NCBI RefSeq assembly: GCF_943736995.1
Contig: NZ_CALSFT010000002.1
Span: forward strand, 248,001 to 312,000
Direction: 5' to 3'
DNA: 64,000 nt
From: Sporosarcina sp. Marseille-Q4943
GTDB lineage: Bacteria > Bacillota > Bacilli > Bacillales_A > Planococcaceae
In this document: positions 52,133 through 61,430 of the stretch, piece by piece
How positions within the stretch are numbered: position 1 is the first letter of the stretch
Layout: each line of letters opens with the position of its first letter
The notes under the pieces: generated by a model
Database searches by the model: none
Seen by the model: only the letters and a program-made list of their open reading frames with translations
What the model was told of the DNA's origin: nothing
Translations under genes and position numbers: made by a program

Positions 52133-53530
52133 TTACTTCTTCAATTCATCCTTCGAAAACTCCGCAAGCTCATAATAATAATCTCCGATGACACGCAAGC
52201 CTTTGTCGAAGTTCTCTAAATGGAAATGCTCGTTAGGAGCATGGAAATTCTCGCTTGAAAGTCCGAACCCCATAAGGACGACCGGCAAATTCATAATTTC
52301 ATCGAATGCCGCCACGATCGGAATTGAACCGCCCATACGTGTGAAAGCGGTCGGCACTTCATATACTTTTTCATAGGATTTCCCTGCAGCCTGAATGGCT
52401 GGATGGTCGAAAGGTGTAATGAAAGGCTTCCCTTTATCGAACTCGCTCACCGTCACCGTAACACCGGCAGGCTTATGCTTTTCGATATGGGCCTTCAATT
52501 TTTTCACGATATCTTCTGGATCTTGGTCCGGAACGAGACGGCATGTAATTTTTGCACCGGCTTCGGACGGCAATACCGTTTTGATGCCTTCGCCTGAGAA
52601 GCCGCCGAAGACGCCATTCACTTCGAGGGTAGGGCGTGTCCACGTCCGCTCCAAATAAGAATAGCCTTTCTCGCCGAACAGCTCGTTAACGCCGATTTCC
52701 TGCTTTAACGCATCCTCATCGAAGTTGAGCGCTTCATAAGCAGTTCGCTCTTCATCGGCTAACGGACGCACATCTTCGTAGAAGCCGTCGACTGCAATCG
52801 TCCCTTCCTTATCATGGAACGATGCGAGGATTTCGGAGATGGCATGGATTGGATTTTGCACGCCTCCACCGTAAATGCCTGAATGCAAATCGCCTTTTGC
52901 CCCTTTGACATCGATCTGGACACCGGCAAGCCCCCGCAACCCATAACAGATCGCCGGCTTTCCAGGACCATACATGCCCGTGTCGGAGATGACGATAATA
53001 TCGGCGGCCAATTTCTCTTTATTCTCCGCAATGTATTTCTCGAGGTTCGGACTGCCGATTTCCTCCTCGCCTTCAATAATGAATTTGACGTTCACCGGCA
53101 AGCTTCCGTTTTCATTCATAAGCGCTTCGACGGCTTTAATATGCATGAAAACTTGGCCTTTGTCATCACTTGCCCCGCGCGCATACAATTTATTGTCACG
53201 CACTTCCGGATCGAACGGACCGCTTTCCCAAAGGTTCAACGGGTCGACCGGTTGGACGTCGTAGTGTCCGTAAAAGAGGATTGTCGGTTTGCCTTCCGCA
53301 TGAAGCCAATCTCCGTAGACGACCGGATGTCCTTCCGTCTCATCGATCGACAAGTTCTCCAACCCCGCCTTGCTGAATGAATCCTTCAACCATTCAGCCG
53401 CTTTCTGCATGTCCGACTTATGCTCAGACAACGCGCTGATGCTCGGGATACGAAGGAAATCTTTCAATTGCTCCAAATGCTCTTCCCGTTTGGATGTGAA
53501 GTAAGCGTCAAGTTTCTCCAAATGACTCAT
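52133..53530 (-). CDS. M20-family dipeptidase (CNDP-like)
   Basis: 465 aa. The metal-binding residues are visible: YGHYDVQPVD near 85, ARGASDDKGQ near 118, EGEEEIGSPN near 152, SDTGM near 180 and NEHFHLENF near 440. A dimerisation domain lies between about 195 and 350 (GAKGDLHSGIYGGGVQNP). It hydrolyses dipeptides in the cytoplasm. Start preceded by GAGGGG; no partner genes. Confidence 0.92.
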   Translation of the reverse strand: MSHLEKLDAYFTSKREEHLEQLKDFLRIPSISALSEHKSDMQKAAEWLKDSFSKAGLENLSIDETEGHPVVYGDWLHAEGKPTILFYGHYDVQPVDPLNLWESGPFDPEVRDNKLYARGASDDKGQVFMHIKAVEALMNENGSLPVNVKFIIEGEEEIGSPNLEKYIAENKEKLAADIIVISDTGMYGPGKPAICYGLRGLAGVQIDVKGAKGDLHSGIYGGGVQNPIHAISEILASFHDKEGTIAVDGFYEDVRPLADEERTAYEALNFDEDALKQEIGVNELFGEKGYSYLERTWTRPTLEVNGVFGGFSGEGIKTVLPSEAGAKITCRLVPDQDPEDIVKKLKAHIEKHKPAGVTVTVSEFDKGKPFITPFDHPAIQAAGKSYEKVYEVPTAFTRMGGSIPIVAAFDEIMNLPVVLMGFGLSSENFHAPNEHFHLENFDKGLRVIGDYYYELAEFSKDELKK

Positions 53531-53694
53531 AGTAAACCCCTCATTTCAAAATTATTTCGTGAATGAAAGTATTATATCATGTTGGTAGGAATCAAGTTAT
53601 TCAAAAGGACGGATTTGCTAGGAGTATGTTATGATATGTAAAAGTTACTAAGTGAACGAACTTTGAAGTACAGAAACTCCGGGAGGAATCACTT

Positions 53695-54942
53695 TTGTTT
53701 ATAGCACTAGGGTTCTTTTTACTTATGTCGTTCTTCCTTTCAGGGAGTGAGACGGCACTTACCGCGGTCAACCGCATGAAAGTCCAGCTTCGTGCCGAGC
53801 AAGGCGACCCGAAATCGATCAAGCTTAGAAATTTGATTTCAAAGCCGGACAAAATGATTACGGCCATCCTCATCGGGAACAATATTGCGAATATTATGAT
53901 GCCGACAATTGTAACGATGATTGCAATCGATAGGGGCTTGAAAGTTGGGGTCATGACAGGCATTTTGACGGTCGTGCTGATCGTATTCGGAGAAGTGCTG
54001 CCGAAGACGATTGCAGCAACATTTGCCGACCGGATCGCCTATGTCGTCGCGCCTACGATTTCAATATTCGTCGTACTTTTGACGCCGCTGACGACTCTCC
54101 TTTCTTTATTCACGAATATATTTATACGCATCATTTCGAAAGGTGCCGTGACGGAAGCAACGTTGACGAAGGAAGAGCTTCGTTCCATGGTGGACATCGC
54201 ATCGACGGAAGGGACGTTCGAACAGGAGGAGTCGCTCCGGTTGAAAGGCGTGCTCGATTTTCCTGAAAAAGACGTCTCCGATGTAATGGAAACGCACCGC
54301 ACAGATGTTATCGGGCTGCCGATCGAGTCAACTTATGAAGAAGTGCGAGATACGATCCTTGAATACTTCTATACACGTTATCCAATTTACGAGGAAAGCA
54401 TCGACCGGGTCGTCGGGATTTTCTATTCGAAGACGCTCATCGAATGGTCGATGAATCCTGACAAGAAACTTGCCGACTTGATGGATGAAGAGCCTTTATT
54501 CGTAGTCCAGACAGCGAGCGTCGAAAAAGTGTTCAAACTTATGCTTGCGAATAAAAAACATATGGCAATCGTGCTAGATGAATATGGCGGAACGCTCGGC
54601 ATCGTCACACAGGAGGACATCATCGAGGAGATGATTGGGCAAGACATCGAGGATGAAACAGACTTCGATGAAGAAGTGCTCGTTTATGAAAAGAACGAGG
54701 ACCTGCTCATCTGCCATGGCCGACTTGAAATTGTCGATGCCATCGACCTGCTCGACGTCGAACTGCCGACAGACCATGAAACAATTGGTGGATTTGTCAT
54801 GCAAGAGCTCGGTCATGTACCCGAGGAAGGGGAACGTTTTACATACGAAAACCTATACTTCGAAATCGAGGAAATGGATCGCAGTCGGATCATTAAGATG
54901 AAGATTACGAAACGGTATGATAAGGAAATTGAACAAGAATGA
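53695..54942 (+). CDS. CNNM/CorC-family membrane protein (hemolysin-related)
   Basis: 415 aa. The DUF21 membrane domain with FLSGSETALTAVNRMKVQ at the start and GNNIANIMMP near 62, then a CBS pair (about 185-305) and a C-terminal CorC_HlyC domain (from ~325). Relatives such as B. subtilis MpfA act in magnesium efflux or tolerance. TTG start preceded by GGGAGG at 8 nt. A terminator follows. Confidence 0.9.
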   Translation: MFIALGFFLLMSFFLSGSETALTAVNRMKVQLRAEQGDPKSIKLRNLISKPDKMITAILIGNNIANIMMPTIVTMIAIDRGLKVGVMTGILTVVLIVFGEVLPKTIAATFADRIAYVVAPTISIFVVLLTPLTTLLSLFTNIFIRIISKGAVTEATLTKEELRSMVDIASTEGTFEQEESLRLKGVLDFPEKDVSDVMETHRTDVIGLPIESTYEEVRDTILEYFYTRYPIYEESIDRVVGIFYSKTLIEWSMNPDKKLADLMDEEPLFVVQTASVEKVFKLMLANKKHMAIVLDEYGGTLGIVTQEDIIEEMIGQDIEDETDFDEEVLVYEKNEDLLICHGRLEIVDAIDLLDVELPTDHETIGGFVMQELGHVPEEGERFTYENLYFEIEEMDRSRIIKMKITKRYDKEIEQE

Positions 54943-54948
54943 CGAATG

Positions 54949-54975
54949 CCCCGCAGATGAATGCGGGGTTTTTTC
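54949..54975 (+). terminator. Intrinsic terminator of the CNNM gene
   Basis: Stem CCCCGCA/TGCGGGG with a T6 tail. Confidence 0.9.
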
Positions 54976-54982
54976 TTTGTTG

Positions 54983-54998
54983 CTTACAAAAATGTAAG
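54983..54998. promoter_or_regulatory. Palindrome upstream of the ECF sigma gene
   Basis: CTTACA-AAAA-TGTAAG, perfect, about 85 bp before the sigma-factor start. A regulator-binding site is possible; no dedicated regulator lies nearby. Confidence 0.35.
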
Positions 54999-55081
54999 TT
55001 TAGTGAAAGGGAAGTCGATAGTTTGTAAGGGGAGATTCATTGATAATAAAGTTAACAGTTACAAAACGGAGGTTTTATCGC

Positions 55082-55627
55082 ATGAAAATCGACTTGACGG
55101 AGCTATATGACGAATATGGCCGATACATATATCATTTATGTTTAAAACTGACACGCAATAAAGAGGAAGCCGAGGACCTTATGCAAGACGTATGGGTCAA
55201 GGTTGTCCGCTACAGCGGAAAGATGGACAGTGTTGACCGGATGAAAGCATGGCTCACGACGATTTGTATGAACACATTCCGCGATCGCTACCGAAAAGAT
55301 GTCAGAAGAAGCAAACACGTAATGCACCAACCTGAAACATTGGACGTTCCGATCTTGGATTTGGTTCCCAGTGACAACCCGACACCCGTCGAAATGATCG
55401 AGCAGAACGACATCCAGCTCATGGTACAGCAGAAGATCGGCGAGTTGGACGGCATTTACCGGACGACGATCGAATACTTCTACGTCTATCAATATTCGTT
55501 GATCGAAATCGCGGAGTTGATGAAAGTATCGATCGGCACAGTGAAATCCCGACTGTTCCGTGCGAAAAAGTACTTGAAGGAATTAATGATGGACGACACA
55601 ACAGTGAGAGAATACGTCACTGCTTAA
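55082..55627 (+). CDS. ECF-type RNA polymerase sigma factor without adjacent anti-sigma
   Basis: 181 aa. Region 2 spans about residues 5-75 (NKEEAEDLMQDVWVKVVRYSGK, MKAWLTTICMNTFRDRYRK) and region 4 about 115-170 (EYFYVYQYSLIEIAELMKVSIGTVKSRLFRAKKYL). ATG 55082 has GGAGG 9 nt upstream; the longer frame from 55040 has no ribosome site. ECF sigmas are usually co-transcribed with an anti-sigma, but a terminator follows immediately, so regulation must be different or in trans. Confidence 0.88.
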   Translation: MKIDLTELYDEYGRYIYHLCLKLTRNKEEAEDLMQDVWVKVVRYSGKMDSVDRMKAWLTTICMNTFRDRYRKDVRRSKHVMHQPETLDVPILDLVPSDNPTPVEMIEQNDIQLMVQQKIGELDGIYRTTIEYFYVYQYSLIEIAELMKVSIGTVKSRLFRAKKYLKELMMDDTTVREYVTA

Positions 55628-55642
55628 TTAAATATCTGTATC

Positions 55643-55674
55643 AATGCCTCTGTTTTTAAACGGGGGCATTTTTT
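55643..55674 (+). terminator. Terminator of the ECF sigma gene
   Basis: Stem AATGCCTC/GGGGCATT with one G-U pair and a T5-6 tail. Confidence 0.78.
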
Positions 55675-55701
55675 AATTTGTATTTTATAGCTGGCTTTTT
55701 A

Positions 55702-55815
55702 AGCGGAAGGCGGCGACTCCTGCGGGAAAGCGAGACAGGGGAGACCCCGCAGGGAGCGCAGCGACTGAGGAGGCTCACCGCTCGCCCGCGGAACGCGTCC
55801 GCCTGGAGCGGAAAT
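55702..55815. repeat. GC-rich intergenic repeat of Bacillaceae type
   Basis: A 114-bp GC-rich block in an otherwise AT-rich gap. It begins GCGGAAGGCGGCGACTCC and ends CGCCTGGAGCGGAAAT, so its ends are roughly inverted. Inside is a strong stem, CCTGCGGG with CCCCGCAGG. I recognise the sequence type as one dispersed between genes in many Bacillaceae and Planococcaceae; function unknown. Copies elsewhere in this genome cannot be checked from one window. Confidence 0.6.
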
Positions 55816-55880
55816 TAGTAGTTTGCATTCAGCAAGTAAGGGGAACTTGTAAATGGTAACTAGACTACGGGGTTGATTGA

Positions 55881-57332
55881 ATGGAGAAAATGAAAAAATG
55901 GGTACGGCCGAAATGGTTCATCCTCATGGCCATCTTGCTGTTCTTATTTCTATACGTCGGGGTCATTACCTGGCACACATATAAACCGCTTCCGGAAGGC
56001 GTCAATTACGAAGGTGACATCCATTGGACGGATGACGTTCAAATGCTCACCGATTTGACGTATGCCCAAAACAAAAAAGGGGACGGGATGGTGCATGAGC
56101 TCTCCATCTTTGACGAAATCTACAAAATGATCGATGAGGCGGAAGAGTTCATCGTCCTCGATTTCTTCCTCATGGACCACTACACGGATGAAAACATCGA
56201 CTTTCCTAACATCTCAGAAACATTGACTTCAAAATTGATTCAAAAGAAAAAAGAGAATCCGCAAATGGACATCATCTATATTACTGATCCCCTCAACACC
56301 GGCTACGGCTCCTATGAATCAAAATGGTTCAACCAGCTCGAGGATGCCGGCATTGAGGTCGTCTACACCGATCTCGATGAACTGCGGGACTCGACGCCTA
56401 TCTATTCGGGCCTCTACCGGACTATTTTCCGCTGGGTCAATTTTGAAAAGGAAGGCTGGATTGAAAATGCGATGTCGAGCAAAGCACCGAAAATGACGTT
56501 GCGATCGTATTTGATCCTACTGAATGTGAAAGCGAACCACCGGAAGACGGTCGTGACTGATAAATCGGCGATCGTGACGTCGGGAAATCCGCATGACGCG
56601 AGCGGACTCCATGGAAATGTCGCTTTGAAAGTGGAAGGAAGCGTATTAAATGATATTTTAGAGGCGGAAGAAGCGGTCGTCCGCTATACGAATGGCGGTT
56701 CCTTGCCGCGCGTGGACATCGGGGAGGAGCATGACGGAGAATACGCAGTGCAATATTTGACGGAGAAGAAAATCCACGATGCGCTACTCGGCGATATTGC
56801 GGCAGCCCAAGAAGGAGATACGATCCGGATGGGCATGTTTTTCATTGCGATGCCCGATATCGTGGAAGCGATTGTCGATGCATCGAATCGGGGCGTCCAT
56901 GTCCAAATGATTTTGGATCCGAATGAAAACTCGTTCGGCAACGAGAAGTCGGGCTTGCCGAATCGTCCGGTGCTACAGAAGATGATGGATGAGACGGACG
57001 GGAAGCTGGACGTCCGGTGGTATAACACGGTCGTCGGCCAATACCATACGAAGCTCGTCGTCGTCCAGACGGAGCTCGAAACGTACATTACGAACGGCTC
57101 CGCGAATTTGACCGACCGGACATTGAACAATTACAATCTCGAAGCGAATTTGAGGGTCATCGCGCCGAATGACAGCGAGCTGTCTCGTGAAATTGACAAT
57201 TATTTCGACCGGCTTTGGACCAACAAAGATGCCCTCTATACACTCGATTTCGAGGAGTACCAAGATAAGTTCACATTCTTCCAGCGGGGCATTTACCGTC
57301 TTCAGGAATTATTGAAACTAACAACCTACTGA
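55881..57332 (+). CDS. Phospholipase-D-family membrane protein (cardiolipin-synthase-like)
   Basis: 483 aa. One N-terminal membrane helix (about 12-33), then two PLD-type halves. The first catalytic motif is complete, NHRKTVVTD near residue 215 (HxKx4D). The second reads YHTKLVVVQTE near 390: His and Lys are present but the Asp position is Gln. Followed by the usual GSANLTDR. It could transfer phosphatidyl groups or hydrolyse phospholipids at the membrane; which one is open. Preceded by a dispersed repeat. Confidence 0.85.
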   Translation: MEKMKKWVRPKWFILMAILLFLFLYVGVITWHTYKPLPEGVNYEGDIHWTDDVQMLTDLTYAQNKKGDGMVHELSIFDEIYKMIDEAEEFIVLDFFLMDHYTDENIDFPNISETLTSKLIQKKKENPQMDIIYITDPLNTGYGSYESKWFNQLEDAGIEVVYTDLDELRDSTPIYSGLYRTIFRWVNFEKEGWIENAMSSKAPKMTLRSYLILLNVKANHRKTVVTDKSAIVTSGNPHDASGLHGNVALKVEGSVLNDILEAEEAVVRYTNGGSLPRVDIGEEHDGEYAVQYLTEKKIHDALLGDIAAAQEGDTIRMGMFFIAMPDIVEAIVDASNRGVHVQMILDPNENSFGNEKSGLPNRPVLQKMMDETDGKLDVRWYNTVVGQYHTKLVVVQTELETYITNGSANLTDRTLNNYNLEANLRVIAPNDSELSREIDNYFDRLWTNKDALYTLDFEEYQDKFTFFQRGIYRLQELLKLTTY

Positions 57333-57336
57333 ACGT

Positions 57337-57381
57337 CAAAAGGCTGTCCACGAACGGAACCCTGTTCGTCGGCAGCCTTTC
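57337..57381. terminator. Shared terminator of convergent PLD and SE1832 genes
   Basis: Stem AAAGGCTG...CGAACGG with its near-complement and T-rich right flank. Confidence 0.8.
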
Positions 57382-57382
57382 T

Positions 57383-57571
57383 TCATTCTGACAGCTCAGC
57401 AAGCTGTTTGTTCAATTCGGCTAGTTTTTCTTCCATCGCGGCAAGCCGTTGCTCTGCTTTATGGACCGAATCTGCATGTCCGGTCGACTCCAACTTTTCC
57501 ACGTCGCCTTGCAAGCTTATATAATCCATTTTCAATTCCGCGATTGCCGATTCGATTTGTCGCTTATTCAT
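57383..57571 (-). CDS. SE1832-family small coiled-coil protein
   Basis: 62 aa, nearly all helical with heptad spacing (IESAIAELKMDYISLQGDVEKLE ... EEKLAELNKQLAELSE). Matches the SE1832 family of Firmicutes, which has no known function. Its own ribosome site is weak (GGAAAACG region). It converges with the PLD gene. Confidence 0.78.
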   Translation of the reverse strand: MNKRQIESAIAELKMDYISLQGDVEKLESTGHADSVHKAEQRLAAMEEKLAELNKQLAELSE

Positions 57572-57595
57572 ATGGAAAACTCCAATCGTTTTCCT

Positions 57596-58651
57596 TTAGT
57601 GTAGCATATCCGACAGCGCTTTTCCGCCCGCTCCGCGTTTCGGGTGTTCCAATAAATAATAGATCGTCTCGACGACTTTGTCCTTTCCGTCCCCAAGCCC
57701 GAGCGCAAGTTGGCGTTCGATTGAACGTTTTCTCAATGGTTCGTGAAGCAGCGGCTCCATGATCGCGTTCAATAGATTCGACTGCTTCACTTTCCTTCCG
57801 AGGCCAAGATGGACGAAGCCGTGCTGTTCTTTCGGGAATGCAAGTCCCAGTTCGAAATCATTCTGAGATAGGACGACGCATGGGATGCCCATGACGGCTA
57901 CTTCATAAGGCATATAGCTCGACGCGCATAAAATCACGTCTGCAGTCGCATAGATTTCCGCTATATTATAGGGCGGCTGCTGGACGAGCGTATTGCGTCT
58001 GCCAAGCGCCATCATCCGAAGCGTGCTGACGTCATGCGGGTAACGCTCTCCGATAATGACGGTCACTTTCAACGGAATCTGCAGTTGGGACACATGCCTG
58101 AGTGCTCGGTATGTTAAATTCCCCTCGTCCTCTTCCCCGAATGAAATGACGAGATGGGGTAGGGGGCCTGGAGGGGCTTTCCGTAAACCGGATCTTTCAA
58201 AAGTACGCATCGATGGGTCGGCAATGAAAAGCTGTCGATCCACGACAACATGTTCTGCAGGCTCGTCGATTGATTCCTCCAAGAGGGTTTGAATGACGAA
58301 GTCCGCATGCTTTCCTCCTTCGCCGAAATCATCAAAATGCAAAATGGATGGGACAATGTTGCGGATCTTTTCCACTTCTTCGGAAACCGTCGGGCCTGTG
58401 TCGCGGATGAGGAGGTTTGGACGGATGAGTGCCAATGTCTGTATCAGGTTGGCCTTTTTGCCGATCGTAATCGATTTGAATCCTTCCGGAGGTGAAGGGG
58501 AGTTTTCACCGACGATGAATAGGACGTTCACTTCTTTTGCGATGTCCCGAGCGAGCACGGACGCTCTCCTTGCAGGGTACGAACCTTTGCCGTCCGACCT
58601 TGCGATGTAAAATGCAACAATTTTCTTCTTTGAGTTTTCTATTGGAATCAC
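57596..58651 (-). CDS. PseG/SpsG-like GT-B-fold nucleotide-sugar hydrolase
   Basis: 351 aa. An N-terminal alpha/beta half with FYIARSDGKGSYPARRASVLARDI, HFDDFGEGGKHADFVIQ near 105, and a C-terminal half with VIIGERYPHDVSTLRMM near 205 and CASSYMPYEVAVMGIPCVVLSQN near 255 follow the pattern of PseG/SpsG (UDP-sugar hydrolase) proteins. Those act in pseudaminic-acid or spore-coat sugar synthesis. No other sugar genes are adjacent, so the assignment is to a fold and family group only. Confidence 0.65.
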   Translation of the reverse strand: MIPIENSKKKIVAFYIARSDGKGSYPARRASVLARDIAKEVNVLFIVGENSPSPPEGFKSITIGKKANLIQTLALIRPNLLIRDTGPTVSEEVEKIRNIVPSILHFDDFGEGGKHADFVIQTLLEESIDEPAEHVVVDRQLFIADPSMRTFERSGLRKAPPGPLPHLVISFGEEDEGNLTYRALRHVSQLQIPLKVTVIIGERYPHDVSTLRMMALGRRNTLVQQPPYNIAEIYATADVILCASSYMPYEVAVMGIPCVVLSQNDFELGLAFPKEQHGFVHLGLGRKVKQSNLLNAIMEPLLHEPLRKRSIERQLALGLGDGKDKVVETIYYLLEHPKRGAGGKALSDMLH

Positions 58652-58777
58652 CCTTTCTATTCCTGTGTATGAAACACTCTCCTTTTCACCCTATGTTTGC
58701 AAAAAACGAGTTATGTACAAATACGTGGAATGAAAAAGGAAATGTGGTAAACTATCATTTATTCTTTAGGAAACGGG

Positions 58778-60721
58778 GTGTTTCCATTGTTCGATTCTCT
58801 ATTGTTCGACTTGATGCTCGTCATCTTAATCGGGATGCTTTCTCAATGGATCGCATGGAAATACCGTATGCCAGCAATCGTCGTCATGGCATTGGCGGGA
58901 TTGCTCGTCGGTCCGGTATTCGGATTGATCAACCCGCAGGAAAGTATGGGGGATCTGTTCGGGCCGATTATCACTTTTGCGGTCGCCATCATCCTTTTTG
59001 AGGGAAGTTTGAATCTGGACGTAAGGGAAATCAAAGGTTTCAGCAAGCCGGTCGGTCGGATTGTTACAATCGGGGCATTTATCGCCTGGATTGCCGGTTC
59101 GTTGGCTGCGCATTATTTGGCTGGCCTTTCATGGGAAGTCGCTTTCATCATTGGAGGGCTGTTCATCGTCACGGGCCCGACAGTGATTTTACCTTTATTG
59201 CGGCAGGCGAAGTTGAAGCCGCGGCCCGCGGCAATCTTGAAATGGGAAGGGATTGTCGTTGATCCGTTCGGGGCATTGCTCGCCGTATTTGCATTTGAAT
59301 TCATTAAATTCATCAATGCCGAAGTGACGCTAAAGTCGCTGCTGCTCTTTTTTGCAGCTTCCGCATTTGCTGTCCTTCTCGGATGGTTTGCGGCGTTGTT
59401 CATCGGGAACGCTTTCGAGCGGGGGAGCATCCCCGAGTTTTTGAAAGCGCCGATTCTCTTCGTCGTCGTGCTGTTCACCTTTGTTTTTGCGGATGAAATC
59501 ATGCATGAGACAGGGCTGCTTGCCGTCACCGCGATGGGGATGAAAATGGCGAATATGCGCTTGACGACGTTGAATGATGTGCGTCACTTCAAGGAAAACA
59601 TTTCAGTGCTGCTCATTTCGGGCATTTTCGTCATGCTCACCGCTTCGCTTGATCCGAAAATATTAATAGAAATTTTCAATCCCGCGATCATGACCTATGT
59701 GGCGGCAATGCTATTTGTCGTCCGGCCGTTGTCAATTTGGATTTCCACGATCGGAACGGATTTGAATGTCCGTGAAAAGCTGCTGATCGGGTGGATTGCA
59801 CCGAGGGGAATCGTGGCGCTTACCGTATCGGGATATTTTGCCACCATTTTGCTGGAAAATGGCTATGAAGATGCGGAGCTGCTCACAGCCTTGACGTTTG
59901 CGCTCGTCCTGTCGACGGTCGTACTTCATGGATTTTCAATTGGTTTCATTGCCAAAAAGCTGAACTTGACGACGACAGACGAATCGGGCGTCGTCATCAT
60001 TGGAGGAACGCGCTTCGGAGCGGAATTGGCGCAATCAATTAAGGACACAGGCAATGAAGTGCTGCTCATCGATGAGTCGTGGGCGGCGCTTGCGGATGCG
60101 AGAAGGCGCGGACTTGATAGCTATATAGGAGATATCCTGTCGGAGCAGATTGAATATCATATCGATTTGACGCCTTACCGGTATATGCTGGCGATGACGA
60201 AGATGGATCTGTACAATGCACATGTTTGTGCGGACTTTGAACCGGACCTCGGGCGTGATCATTTATTCCAAACGGCTTTCCACGTCGGAAAAGACGTCGA
60301 GGCATTCACGATATTGGGCGGGCAGACATTGTTTTCCCCATCGATCTCGATCTACAGTTTGGAAGAGCGGATGCACGCCGGGCACGTCATACGGAAGACG
60401 CTCATCACGAAGCAATACAGCTATACGCAATATTTGCGTGAACGTGATGATAAATCGATTCTGCTTTATATACTCCGCACTGACGGGTCTATTGAATTCT
60501 TCACGCCGAACGTTGAGCTGCAGGCGAGCGCGGGTGACGTAATTGTCGTGCTGGCATCTCCTGCAAAAACGATTGAGCGAGTGAAGGAGCGGTTGGAAGA
60601 GGAAAATAGCGACACGGAAATTCCATACGAAAAATTGGAAGAATTGTTCGCCGAAGATTCCTTCGAAGGTAAGCGGGACATTCCGGGAGAAGCTCCGAAG
60701 TCGAACGGGACCTCCAAATAA
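58778..60721 (+). CDS. CPA1-type Na+/H+ (or K+/H+) antiporter with TrkA domain
   Basis: 647 aa. About 12 membrane helices to residue ~400 (VTGPTVILPLLRQ near 130; WEGIVVDPFGALLAVFAFEFI near 155 with the ion-binding Asp). A cytosolic TrkA-N-like domain (VVIIGGTRFGAELAQSI near 410) and a TrkA-C-like region follow, then a charged tail. The TrkA part suggests nucleotide-gated control. Start is ambiguous between GTG 58778 and TTG 58787; both have only partial ribosome sites. Divergent from the SpsG-like gene. Confidence 0.88.
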   Translation: MFPLFDSLLFDLMLVILIGMLSQWIAWKYRMPAIVVMALAGLLVGPVFGLINPQESMGDLFGPIITFAVAIILFEGSLNLDVREIKGFSKPVGRIVTIGAFIAWIAGSLAAHYLAGLSWEVAFIIGGLFIVTGPTVILPLLRQAKLKPRPAAILKWEGIVVDPFGALLAVFAFEFIKFINAEVTLKSLLLFFAASAFAVLLGWFAALFIGNAFERGSIPEFLKAPILFVVVLFTFVFADEIMHETGLLAVTAMGMKMANMRLTTLNDVRHFKENISVLLISGIFVMLTASLDPKILIEIFNPAIMTYVAAMLFVVRPLSIWISTIGTDLNVREKLLIGWIAPRGIVALTVSGYFATILLENGYEDAELLTALTFALVLSTVVLHGFSIGFIAKKLNLTTTDESGVVIIGGTRFGAELAQSIKDTGNEVLLIDESWAALADARRRGLDSYIGDILSEQIEYHIDLTPYRYMLAMTKMDLYNAHVCADFEPDLGRDHLFQTAFHVGKDVEAFTILGGQTLFSPSISIYSLEERMHAGHVIRKTLITKQYSYTQYLRERDDKSILLYILRTDGSIEFFTPNVELQASAGDVIVVLASPAKTIERVKERLEEENSDTEIPYEKLEELFAEDSFEGKRDIPGEAPKSNGTSK

Positions 60722-60729
60722 GCTTATTT

Positions 60730-60771
60730 TAAGGCAATCGTACCAATCGTTATGGTACGATTGTCTTTGTA
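60730..60771 (+). terminator. Terminator of the antiporter gene
   Basis: Stem AGGCAATCGTACCA and near-complement TGGTACGATTGTCTT with a T-rich tail. Confidence 0.8.
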
Positions 60772-60796
60772 GAAACAGCTTTGAGGAGGATGACCA

Positions 60797-61360
60797 GTGA
60801 AAGTTTTGTTTGTGGACGGGACCATTATCGGCAGCAAAACAGGCGCCGTGCTTGATACGGTCGAAGAGTATGTGAAAGAGGCAGGCAGTCATTTCCAAAT
60901 TGAACGGATGAAAATGGCGGACTATGATCACCAATTCGTCGATGGGCGTCCGTCGGAACAATATAACGAGGACATGCAGGAAATGGTCCGGAAGTTTCAA
61001 GAAGCAGATGCATACATCATTGCGACTCCAATCTTCCAAGGTTCCATTCCGGGCGTGCTGAAAAATGCATTCGATATGCTGCATCCGCATGCGATGCGCT
61101 ACAAGCCGGTTTCGATCGTCGCCAATGGCGGCACATACCAGCACCATCTTGTTCCTGAAAATCAGCTAAAGCCGATTTTAGATTACTTCCGCTGTCTCGT
61201 AACGCCGAATTTCGTCTATACCCATTCGGGTCATTTCGATCAAGACAATCGCATCATCGATGAAGATGTGCATAACCGTCTGCGCGAATTGGCAAGGGTG
61301 TTTGCGAAGTATACAGAGATGAGTAAGGATCTTTCGAAAGATGTATTGGACGCGAATTGA
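60797..61360 (+). CDS. NAD(P)H-dependent FMN reductase-like flavoprotein
   Basis: 187 aa with a flavodoxin-like fold: VLFVDGTIIGSKTGAVLDTVE (phosphate-binding loop), IIATPIFQGSIPGVLKNAFDML near 75 and IVANGGTYQHH near 107. Such enzymes reduce flavins, quinones or azo dyes. GAGGAGG precedes the GTG/ATG region with ATG at 60797. Its terminator is followed by the largest repeat array in the window. Confidence 0.88.
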   Translation: MKVLFVDGTIIGSKTGAVLDTVEEYVKEAGSHFQIERMKMADYDHQFVDGRPSEQYNEDMQEMVRKFQEADAYIIATPIFQGSIPGVLKNAFDMLHPHAMRYKPVSIVANGGTYQHHLVPENQLKPILDYFRCLVTPNFVYTHSGHFDQDNRIIDEDVHNRLRELARVFAKYTEMSKDLSKDVLDAN

Positions 61361-61372
61361 ACGTGATAATGG

Positions 61373-61418
61373 GCTGTCCAGAAAGTCGTGAATTGACTTT
61401 CTGTGACGGCTTTTTTTA
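61373..61418 (+). terminator. Terminator of the FMN-reductase gene
   Basis: Stem GCTGTCCAGAAAGTC with GACTTTCTGTGACGGC and a T8 tail. It shares CTGTCCAGAAAGTCG with the terminator at 52020. Confidence 0.88.
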
Positions 61419-61430
61419 TTTTGCTGAATC

